Source: Gordonia mangrovi
GTDB taxonomy: Bacteria; Actinomycetota; Actinomycetes; Mycobacteriales; Mycobacteriaceae
DNA: 64,000 bases
NCBI RefSeq assembly: GCF_024734075.1
Contig: NZ_CP102850.1
Coordinates: forward strand, 930,001 to 994,000
Direction of reading: 5' to 3'
Positions 51,548 through 63,500 of the stretch are shown piece by piece. Position 1 is the stretch's first letter, and every line of letters begins with the position of its first letter. The translations under genes were made by a program, and so were the position numbers. The notes beneath the pieces are model-generated. The model had not been told where the DNA came from. It searched no databases and saw nothing but the letters and a program-made list of their open reading frames with translations.

Positions 51548-54500
51548 AGCTCCTCCTCGAGTAGTCGCGCGATTCGTCGCAGGGTCTCCGGTTCGCCGAG
51601 TGCGGCGTGGGTGGCGCCCGCAGCCACCACCTCGACCGGTCCCACGGCCCGCCCCCACGCGTCGGGGTCGGGGTTGTCGGTCGCCGCAACGTAGCAGGTG
51701 CGTCCGACGGCCACCGGCGTCAGCTGGTAGTCGCGGGCGGCCTGCGCCATCGTCGCCGACCGTTCGTCGAACCGCCGCACCGCCTCGGGGTCACGCTGTT
51801 GTGCCGCGGCCCGCAGCGGGTGGGTGGCGTGCAGTTCATCGTCGGGCACCCTACCGAGTTCGGCGGGGGTGCGCGGGTCGAGCAGCACCAGCTGCGTCAC
51901 CTCCTCGCCGGCCTCGACGAGTTGCCGGGCGATCTCGTGGGCGATCACCCCACCCAACGACCACCCGACCAACCGGTACGGCCCGTGCTCCTGCACCTCA
52001 CGCAAGGTGGCGACGTGCCGCGCCGCCAACGCCGCCACCGTGTCCGGCATGTCGCGGGTGGCGTCGATGAGTTCGGGCAGCTGCAACCCGAACACCGGCG
52101 ACGCCAACGCCTCGGCCAGCGGCCGGAACTGTTCGACGACCCCGGCGGCGGTGTGCACACACCACACCGGGGTGCCGTCGGTGCTCTGCGACAGCCGCAC
52201 CACCCGGTCGTCGGCCGATCCCGAGTCGAGCAGCTCGACGATGTCGGCGGGCGTGGGATGGGTGAACAGCTGCGCCGCCGAAACGTCGATGCCGTTGCCC
52301 GCCAGCGCGTCCCGCAGCGACAGTAGGGCCAGGGAGTTGCCGCCGAGGGCGAAGAAGTCGTCGTCCATGCCGGCCTCGACGCCGAGCACCTCGTCGAACG
52401 CGGCGATCACCGCCTGGTCGACCGGCGTGCCGGGTGCGCGCCGCGACCGCGACCATTGCGGCTCGGGCAGCCGGCGTTCGTCGAGTTTGCCCGCCCCGGA
52501 CAGCGGCAGCTGGTCGACGACGACGATGCGGGCGGGCACCATGTGTCGCGGCAGGGTGCGCCGGCAGGCTGCCCACAGCCGATCCGACGACGTGTCGGGG
52601 CTGACGACGTAGGAGACCAGTGCGGGTCCGACGGGTCCGTCGCGCAGGACAGTGGCCGCACGCTCGGCGCCGGCGGTGGTCAGGACGGCGTCGATCTCGG
52701 CGGGTTCGACACGCTGGCCGCGGATCTTGATCTGCCGGTCGGCGCGGCCGACGTAGACGAGTTGGTCGGCGGCCGGATCGAGGCGCATCAGGTCGCCGGT
52801 GCGGTAGAGCCGTTGCCCGCCAGGACCGGCGACGAACCGGGCGGCGGTGAGCGCCGCGTCGCCGAGATAGCCTCGGGCGACACCGGTTCCGGCGATATAC
52901 AGTTCGCCGACGACTCCGGGCGGGGTGGGTCGCAGCATCCGGTCGAGCAGGAACGCACCGATACCGGGGCGGGGCCGGCCGAGTCGGATGTGCTGCCCGG
53001 TTGTGTGGTGCGAGGTGGAGACGGTGACGGTGGTCTCGGTGGGCCCGTAGATGTTGATGACCTGCGCGGTGTGCGACCAGGTGTCGGCGAGGTCGGCGGT
53101 GAGCGCTTCGCCGCCGATGTAGACCGCGCGCAGGTCGGTCAGCGCGGCGGGGGTGAGCGTGCGCATCACCGACGGGGTGGCGGTGAACACGCTGACCCGT
53201 TGTGCGCGAAGAAAGTCGGTGAGGTCACGGCCGCCGGACACCTCGGCGGGCACCACGACCAGCGCCGCGCCGGTCGCGAGGGGCAGCAGCATGTCGTGGA
53301 AGGTGGCGTCGAAGCCGGGGCTGATGGCCATGCCGACCCGGTCGGTGGTGACGACGTCGCCGAGCGAGGCGACCCGATGCACCCCGCGGTGCGGCACCCC
53401 GACGACGTTCGGTGTGCCCGTGGTGCCCGATGTGGTGATGATGTAGGCGAGTTCGTCCGGCCGCATCGGTGTGAGTGGTTCGGGTGCAACGGTTCCCGTC
53501 GGCTGCGCCGGCACCGCGTCCGGTCCGATGACCCGCGCCCCGATCACCTGCACGACCCGCTCGAGCCGCGCCGCCGGATACGTGACGTCGACGGGCACGC
53601 ACGTCGCGCCGATCCGGGTGACCGCCCACAGCGCCACCACCGATTCGATGGAGCGGGGAATCTCGACCGCGATCACGTCCCCGCGTCCGAGCCCACGCTC
53701 CCGCAGTGCCCGCGCGGTGAACGACACCCAGTCATCGAACTCGCGATAGGTGAGTTGGCGGCGCCCGTCCTCCACGGCGGTGTTGTCCGGGTACCGCGCG
53801 ACCGCCCGAGCAAGCAGTTCCCCAAGCAGTACCTCCCCCCGCACAAGCTCACCCCCGCTCCCTGAGGAACGAGGCGCTAGCCGAGTGTCACGAAGGGCCC
53901 CGCCACCCAACCAACCCCGCGAGGAAGCGTCCCCCCGATCCCTGAGGAGCGCCGGAGCTTGCGGAGGCGCGTCACGAAGGGCCGCCTGCCGCACCAGCTC
54001 ACCCCCGCCCCCTGAGGAACGAGGCGCTAGCCGAGTGTCACGAAGGGCCCCACCCCCCAATAACGCGCACCGAGCCCACACCTCCCACTCCGCATCACTC
54101 AGGAGATCAACCCCTGCCACCGGCGTAGCAGCATCCCCCACAACGGCCGCAACCCCCGCCCCAACCCGCTCCGCAACCACCGCAATCGCCGCATCGTCAA
54201 ACAGATCCCGCGCATACTCCACCCGCAACCGCCACCGGCCGCCGTCCTCCACGGCAACCACATGCAGATCGAATTCGCTGCGTTCCTCCAGCATCTCGCC
54301 GATGTCACCCAGCGCACCGCCAACTCCCCCGGCCGAGAACGCCACCTGCACCAACGGATGCCGACCGGCCTCGCGCGGCGGGTCCACCAACGCGACCACG
54401 TCGTCGAAGGCGACGAGTCCGTGGTCGATGGCGGCGAGGTCGGCATCACGTACCTGCCCGATCAACTCCCCGATGGTCAGCCCGGCCGACATCTGCGTGC

Positions 54501-57500
54501 GCAGCACGACCGTCGAGATCAGCATGCCGACGGTGCCGGCGGTGTCGGCGTCGCGGCGCATCGACACCGGGGTGGCCAACGCGACGTCGTCGACGCCGCC
54601 CTGCACACCCAACGCGAGCGCCAACCCGGCGTGCAGCACATGGAATTCGCTGGCCTGTCCGCGCTCGGCGGCCGCGGCGACCGCCGCCGACACCTCGTCG
54701 CCCAGTTCGACGTCCACCGACCCGGTGCGCAGATCCCGCACTTCGGGTCGCTCGGCGACCAGGTCGAGCTGCCCGCTGTAGCCCTCCAGGGTCTGCGCCC
54801 AAAAGTCGAGCTGCTCGTCGCGCGTCTCGCGGTCCTCAACTGCCAGCCGCCCGGCAACAACATCAAATCCGGTCGCAGCAGCATTCAGCGGAACGCCGGT
54901 CAGCAGCTCGGTGAGTTCGGCGGCGACGATGTCGGCCGATTCCCCGTCGAGGACGATGTGGTGCGCGACCAGCACCACCGCCACCGGAACCGACTCGGAC
55001 TCGATCACCCACGCCCGCACCGGTGGCGCAGCCTCGAGATCGAACGGCGCGGTGAACTCGTCGACGCGAGCGGCGAGTTCAGCAGAGTCGATGTGCCGGA
55101 TCTCGGGCCGCCACCCCTCTACGGCCTGCTGCCGCGGCCCATCAGGCGTGGTGTGGAACCGCATCCGCAACGCAGGATGACGTGCCACCACGGTCTCGAT
55201 CGCCGCCGCGGCCGCATCACCCGTGGCCCCGTCGGGCACGGGCACGATCACCGGCACGCCGTAGATCGGCAGGTCGCCAAGGAGCTGCGCGTTCACCCAC
55301 ATCCGCCGCTGCGTCGGCGCCAGCTCAACCCTCATCTCACCAGCGTCCTCACCGCTCCCTGAGGAACGAGGCGCTAGCCGAGTGTCACGAAGGGCCCCGC
55401 CACCCCCGCCACCCCCGCGAACCGAGGCACTCTCGTAACCCCCGCTCCCTGAGGTGCCCGCAAGGAACGAACGAGAGTCTCCCCCGCTCCCTGAGGAGCG
55501 AGGCGCTAGCCGAGCGTCACGAAGGGCCCCAGAGCCCTCCAACAACGCAACCACCCCCGCCAACTCCCCCGCCGACGGATTCTCGAACAGCAGCCGCGTC
55601 GGCACCCGCACCCCGAGTTCCCGCCCGAGCGTCGATGTCACCCGCGTCGCCGACAGCGACGTCCCACCGAGAGCGAAGAAGTCATCCCCGGCACCGATCT
55701 CGTCGACTGGCACGTCGAGCACCTCGGCCATCACCGCCGCAACCTGCCGCACCAACTCGGCATCCGCCGCCACCACCGCACCCTCGACAACAGCCGAAGC
55801 CGGCACAGTCCCACCGACACCCCCGGACACCACCGGGAACGCCCCAGACACATCCCCCGCCGCAGCCCCGAACACCGTCAGGAAGTCATCGAGAAACGCC
55901 TGCGCCACCGCACCGGGCACAAACCCGGAGTGCACCACCGTCACCGCCAGCCCGGCGGCGTCCTCGGCGAGCACCACTTCGATGTCGAACTTCGCATCCA
56001 CGGTGGCATTCGCCTCGTCGAGCACCGCAGCCTGCCACTCACCGGCACCGAGCACTTCCCCCGACACCGTCGGCAACACATCCTCGTTGACCAGCAGCAC
56101 CGAGATCAGTGGGTCGAAGCCGGTGTGCGCGTGGGGTCGTACCGCGCGGGCGACGACGTCGTAGGGCACGTCGGCGTTGTCGGCCGCGTCCAACGCGACG
56201 TCCCGCGCCTGTTCGACTACGGCAGCGATCGGCTGACGAGCCGACAGCCGGGTACGCAGTGCGACGGTGTTGACGAACATGCCGACCACCGATTCCCAGT
56301 CGGCGGCGCTGCGGCCGTGCACGGGGACGCCGATCACGGTGTCCCACTGTCCGGTCCACTGCCCGAGCAGATCGGCCAGCGCCGCGTGTGCCAGGTGGAA
56401 CACCGTCGCCGACAACCCGTCCGCCGCCGCCCGCAACCCCGCAGCGACCGCCGACGGAAGCCGTCCAGAAATCCGCCCAGCCGCTCCCGCCACGTCACGG
56501 CGCCCCGGTAGTTGCACCGGTTCACCGGCACCGTCCAGCACCGACAGCCAATGGTCGAGTTCGCGGGTGTATCGGCTGGCCGGGTCGTCGGGGCCGCCGA
56601 GTCGCCGCATCTGCCACTGGGTGAAATCGGCGTAGCTCAGTCCCGCCGTCAGCGTCTCACCCTGGTAGGCGCGCAGCAGGTCGGCCAGCACGATGCGCAT
56701 CGACCAGCCGTCGATCGCGATGTGGTGCAACGCCGCCACGAAGTAGCGGGCGTCGTCGGTGTCGAAGACGCCGGCCCGGAAGCCGGGTTCGTGATCGAGG
56801 TCGAACGGGGTGGACAGGAACGTCTCGATGGCCGGCCAGAGTGCGGTGGCGTCCACCGTCTTGTGTCCCAGCACCGACTCGCGACGTTCGACGATCCGCT
56901 GCACCGGTCCGGCCGGTCCGTCCGGGTAGGCGGTGCGCAGCACCGCGTGCACGTCCACCACGGCGTCCACCGCGGCCCGGAGTCGGGTGAGGTCGATGTC
57001 GCCGTCGATGCGGATCACCACGGGCACGTGGTAGGCGGTCGACGTGGGGTCGTAGTGGTGGTGAATCCACATGCGCCGCTGCGGGTAGGCGAGCGGCAGG
57101 TGGTCGGGCAGGGGCAGCAGTTCGGGCCGCGGGTCGGCGCCGGTGCCGCGCAGGTCGTCGACGAGTGCGGCGACCTCGCGCACGGTGCGCGCCTCGAACA
57201 GCACCCGCACCGGCACGTCGACGCCGGTGGCCGCGGACAGGCGGGCGGTGACCCGTGTCGCCGACAGCGACGTGCCACCCGCCTCGAAGAAGTCGGTTTC
57301 AGCACCGAACTCGGTGAGCGGTACCTCCAGGACTTCGGCCCACACCGCCGCGACGAGATGCTGGGTCCCCTCGGCCAACGCCACCCGGGCCGTCGCCGAT
57401 GCCCCCAATTCTGGGGACGGCAACGCGGCGACGTCGGCCTTCCCGGTGCGTCCGATCGGCAGCGTCTCGACCGGGATGATGGCGGCGGGAATGATGGCGC

Positions 57501-60500
57501 GCGGCAGCACGTGTGTCAGCTCGCCGCGCAACGCGTCGGCGTCGAGTTCATGTTCGGGTTCGCCGACCACCCACGACACCAGCACCTTCTCGCCGCTGCT
57601 GCTGGCGCGTACGGCGGTGACGGCGGTGGCCACCTCCGGCAGCCGCGACAGCGCCGCGTCGATCTCGGACGGTTCGAGGCGGATGCCGCGGATCTTCACC
57701 TGGTCGTCGGTGCGGCCGTGAATCACCAGCGTGCCGTCGGCGCGGCGGTGCACGAGGTCACCGGTGCGGTACATGCGGTCGCCGCTGCCGGCCGGGTCGG
57801 CGACGAACGCTGCTGCGGTACGCCCGAATTCGTGCAGGTAGCCGCGAGCCAGCGCAGGCCCGGCGACGTAGAGTTCGCCGACGGTGTAGTCGGGCACCGG
57901 CCGCAGCCGGGTGTCGAGGACGTGCGCGGTGACGCCGGCGAGAGGGCTGCCGATGCTGACCGTGTCGGGGGTGTCGGTGTAGCGGGAGCTGGTGACGGCG
58001 ACGGTGGTTTCGGTGGGCCCGTATTCGTTGCTGAGGGTGGTGGTGGCGGTCCAGTCGCGGATCAGGCCGGCGCCGAGCGCTTCACCGCCGACCGCGACGT
58101 GCCGCACCCCGGGCAGTTCGGCCGGGTGCAGGGTCGGCAGCACCGACGGGGTGGTGAGCAGCACGGTGACGTCGTGGTCCACGACGGTGTCGCGGAGGTC
58201 GTCAGCGGCGATCACGTCGGGTGGGCAGATCACGATGGGTGCGCCGACGATGCGTGGCGGCACCAGCCCCATCAGGTGGGCGTCGAATCCGACTGCGTAG
58301 GTGTGCAACACACGGTCATCGGCGGTCAGTAGCAGGCGATTGACGGTGTCGCGGACCCACCCGGCCAGGCCACGATGGGTGACGATGACGCCCTTGGGTA
58401 CGCCGGTGGTGCCGGAGGTGAAGGTGATGTAGGCGGCGTCGTCGGCGTGCAGCGGCCGCACCCGCTCGGCCGGGTCGAAGGGCCGGTCGTCAGGTGCGAT
58501 CTGATCGACCGCGATCCCCGCCACCCCGGAGTCACCCAACGTCAGCACGGCGGCCGGCCTCGCGCGTTCCAGAATCGTGCGCCGTCGTTCCGCCGGATCG
58601 GCCGGGTCGATGTTGACGAACGCCGCCCCCGCCCGTGCCGTGCCCAGGGTGGCGACCACACCCCACACCGACCGCGGAAGCAGCTGCACCACCACATCTC
58701 CCGGCCCCACACCGGCCGCGATCAGCTCCCGCGCGACCGTCGTCGCCCGACGATCGAGTTCCGCGTTGCTCATCGTGACGGCACCATCGACCACTGCCAC
58801 CGCATCCGGCCGCTCCGCGAGCCCACCAGTGAGCAGCTCCGCCAAGGTCTCCACCGGCGGCGCCGGCGACGCCACTGCCGTCTCCCCCGCGAGCAACGCC
58901 GCAGTGGGTTGATCAACATCGGCAACAGCCCGCGACAGCACGTCGACGACGGCTCCGCACAGCGCTTCCAACCGCTGAGCCGACGCCACCCGGTCGGTGC
59001 AGGTCATGCTGAGATGCGCCCGCCCGTCAATCCGATACATCGACACATCAATCCCAAACAGCGGCACCCCTTGATCCCTGAGGAACGACCGAGCCTGCGA
59101 GGGAGTGCCACGAAGGGTCGCCCCAGCGTCGGCCGAGGCGCCCAAACCGCTGGTTGAGTAGTCCGAGGCGCTAGCCGAGGACGTATCGAAACCAGCCCCA
59201 CCCACCTGGTCTCGATACGCGTCTCCTTCGTCGCCGCTACTCGACCAGCGGTGGGCCACCTCCTCCGGCACCACCCCAAACGACACCTCAAACAACGCCG
59301 TCCCCGCCCCAGCCCGCCCCGGATCAGCGATCTCCGCGATCTCCGTCAGCGGCAGATCCGCATGCGCAAACGCCCCGAGATCCACCTCGGTCACCGACGC
59401 CAGCAACTCCCCGAACGGCACCTCCAGATCAACCGCCGTATGCAACGGCACCGCCCGCGCAAACAACCCGGGCACCTGCGCCAGCCGCGCATCCAACCGC
59501 CCCGACACCGCGGTCCCGATCGTCACCGTCGACGTATCTGCCTGCCGTGCAAGCACTGCCGCCAACGCGGTATGCGCAACCACAAAAGCGGTCGTCCGCC
59601 GCGACACGGCCAACGCATCCAACGCCGCCGTCACCGACTCCCCCAGCACGCCCTCGGCCCGCACCACCTGCGCCGACCGCTCCGACGCCGCCCGCAGATT
59701 CACCTCGGGCAACCGCAGCGCACTCACCGGCTCCGCAAACGCCTGCGTCCAGTGCGCCACCAACTCGTCGTGCCGCGCCGCCACCATCTGCGCGCGCCAC
59801 AGCGAGTACTGCCGGTAGTCGACCCGATCAGACCCCTCGACAGCCTGATCGGTCACCTCCGCCGCCAACTCGGCGGCGAGGATCGGGAACGACTCCCCAT
59901 CCACCGCAATGTGATGCCCGACGACGAGAAGCCATGTCTGCCCGTCATGTTCGACGACCCGCAGCCGCCACGGCAACGACTCCGCCAGATCGATCGGCGT
60001 CACCAAACCTGTCAGCGCCGCATCCACCCCCGCCGACACATCGCGATCCGCATCAAGCTGCACCGCCACAAACCCGGCGACCTCATCGTCGGTCCACCGC
60101 CGCTGATACGGGTCGCCGTCCACCACCGGGAAGCTGGTGCGCAACGCATCATGCCGCGCAGCGATCGCTGCGACGGCCCGCCGCACCGCATCCACCGACG
60201 CCGGCACCGGTAGCGCGGCGTGCATGAGGTAGCCGGTGAAGTCGGGTTCGGTGCGCCACCGCAACCACACGTCCATCTGCTCGGGCGTCAGCGGCAAACG
60301 GTCCGGCTCGGCACGGCGCTCATCCAGCGACGGCAGACGCTCACCCGGGGCCTCCCCTTCCAACAATCGGGCGAGTCCTTCGACCGTCGGATGATCGAAA
60401 ATAGCGGGAACACCCACCGGATGACCGTCGGCCGCGAGAGCCGCTGCGAACCGAGCCGCCGACAGCGACGTACCGCCCGCAGCGAAGAAGTTGGTGCTAG

Positions 60501-63500
60501 GTGTGACGTCCACGGTTTCGGCGACGAAGGCGCGCATGGCCGTTGCCACGATCTCTTCGGACGCGGTCAGGGGTCGCGCCGGTTCGGCCGACTCTGCCAA
60601 ACGCGCCAGCAGTTTTGCCCGATCCAGCTTGCCGCTGGTGGTCATGGGGAAACCGTCGACCACCATTACCCGGGCCGGAACCGCGTGCCCCGGCAGCCGC
60701 GCGCTACAGGCGGCCACCAACATCGCCTCGCTCAACGCCGCGACGTCGACGCGGTCAGCGAAGCCGTCTTCGGTGACGAAGGCGATCAACCGCTCGTCGC
60801 CGACAGACCGGCCAGGCGCCACAACGACACGCACGTTCCCGACCCCGGGGATTGCTCGCAGGGTGGCGGTGATCTCGCCGAGTTCCACACGGTGCCCGCG
60901 GATCTGCACCTGGTCGTCTTCGCGGCCCAGGTACGCCAGCCGACCAGGGGCGACTTCCCGCACCCGATCACCGGTGCGATACATCCGTTCACCTGAACCG
61001 GCAGGGTCAGCGACGAACCTGGCCGCGGTCAGTGCGGGAGCGTTCAGGTAGCCAAGTGACACCTGCCCACCCGCCACATACAGATCACCGACAGCTCCCG
61101 CAGGCACCGGCCGCAGTCGCGAGTCCAGGATGGCCCACCCAACCCCGTCGAGTGGGGCGCCGATGATGCTGCGTTCATCGTGTATATCGACGTCGCAGGC
61201 GGTGAGGATGACCGTTGTCTCGGTGATCCCGTAGAGGTTGATCAGCCGCACATCCGGACGAGCATCCGCGAACTGCCGCAGCGACATCGAATCGAGGGCT
61301 TCACCGCCGAACACCACCGATCGGACGGCGGCCAGGGTTCCCGGCCCCACCAGATTTGGATCGCGCAGTGCGGCGAAGGCGGTCGGCGTCTGCGACAGGA
61401 TGGTCACACCGTGTGCGTCCAGAGTCGCGGCGAGCCGTCGGGGATCGTGCACGATGCCGCGATCGCCGGCCACCACGCAGCCTCCAGAGGCCACGGCGCC
61501 GAGGATCTCCCACACAGAGAAGTCGAAGGTCGAGGAGTGCAGCCAGCTCCACACGTCGTCGGGACCGGCGTCCACCACTTCGAGTCCTGCGCCCAGCAGA
61601 GCCGCCAGATTCGATCGGGTGACGACCACCCCTTTGGGTGCCCCCGTCGACCCGGACGTATGAATGATGTACGCCCCACCCGGTATCGGCTCGGCCACCC
61701 CGAGCCCGGGGCCCGCGGAAAGCTGCAATCCGGGTCGCACCATCGCTGCCGGCTCGGTCGCCTCCAGCATCAGGTCGATCCGCGATTGCGGGTAATCCGG
61801 GTCGACCGGCACGTACACGGCATCAGCCATCAACGTCGCGAGGATCGCGACGACCACATCAGATCCGCCGGACAGCTGCAACGCCACCCGATCGCCCGGG
61901 CGCACACCAGCACCGCGCAGCCGGTCAGCGAACTCGGACGCCTGCGCCACCAGTTGCCGATACGTCAGTCGATCGCCACCGGCGACAAGTGCCGGTGCGT
62001 GCGGACGGGTATCGGCGTGCCGCAACAACGCCTCGATCGGATCCACCAAAGGGGTCTGGCGATCGGTCCGCGGCGGCGCAGATGGCACCGGCGCGCTGTC
62101 GGAGACACGCTGGTCGCGGTCCGCACTCGCCAAGCCGGCGATGTACTCGACGAAGCGATTGAGAATGTGGCCCGCAGCAGCCACGTCGACACTCCGCTCG
62201 GCCACGGCAAGGGTGATCGCGAGCCCGGCCCCGTCATCGACCACGCTGAACTCCAACGCCGTTCGCGCCTGATACATGGGCAGCGACTCGGCTTCGACGA
62301 TGACGCCTGATGCGGCCAGGTCCGGTTGCGCGGCGTGGTAGGCGAAGGTGACGTCGGCCAGGCCGGTGGGTGCGGACGCGGCGTGCCGGCGGGCATCGGC
62401 GATCGCCTTGCTGATGCGGACAAGCGCAGGCGAGACCGCGAGTTCGCGCGCCCCGGTGATGCGTAGCGGCACCGTCTGCACGAACATTCCGACGGTGTGC
62501 AGTTCGTCGCTGGTGTCGCGGCCGGCGACGGGCATGGAGATCACGATGTCGTCGGTGTCGGTGTAGTCGCCGAGGGCGGCGGCCACCGCCAGGCTCAGCA
62601 GCGTGTTGAGTGTGGTGTCGGCCGAGCGCGCCACCTCCACCGCGCGCCCACGAAGGTCGCTGCCGATGGCGCGCCGCAGATACGTGGCGGGGCCTCGGGC
62701 CAGACCGCCCGACTGACTTCGCGCCGGCGCCGGCAGCACCAGGTGTTCCGGCGCGCGCCGCAGCGCGCGTGTCCAGTAGATTCCCGAACCAGAAGGCGTG
62801 TCGCGCGCCTCGAGGGCCGCGCTGAAACCGGTTGCTGGCGACGACCATTCGGGCTCGGCCCCTGCCTGCCGTGCCTGCACGGCGACAGCGAAGTCGGCAA
62901 GCACAAGCGGCAACGACCACTCGTCGATCGCGATGTGATGGGCAACCAGCACCACGTCGACGGTCTCGCCGCTGTCGTCGATAACCGCACGCCAGGGCAG
63001 GTCGACGGTGAGTTCGAACGGGGTGGAGACCGCGCGGTTGATGCCGGCCGCATCCAGAGCGGCGGCGGTGATCGGCGCTGTGGCTGCAGCGTCGGCGACC
63101 AACACGACGATGGCCGTCGGTGCACCGCCTTCGTCGGGGTAGACAGTGCGCAGCGCCTCATGCCGTGCGACGACGTCGATCAACGCGGCCCGCACCGCGT
63201 CCGCGGTGACTCCGGCGGCGAGGCGCAAGTGGACAGGCAGGTGGTCGACGATGGCGTCGCGGTCGGCGCGGTTGAGCAGCCAGATCTCGTGCTGCGCCGG
63301 GGTGGGCCGGTAGGCCGCCGATTCCCCGCGCTCGACAGGCGGAACCGACTTGCTCTGCGCGACAAGTTCGGCGAGCTCGCGGATGGTTGCGGTGGGGGTG
63401 ACCCCGGTGAGCGGGACCGAGATGTTGAGGGCGGCGCCAGCGCGGGCGGCAGCCTGCATCAGGATCAATGATGTGACGCCGAAGTCGATGAGGGCGGTGT

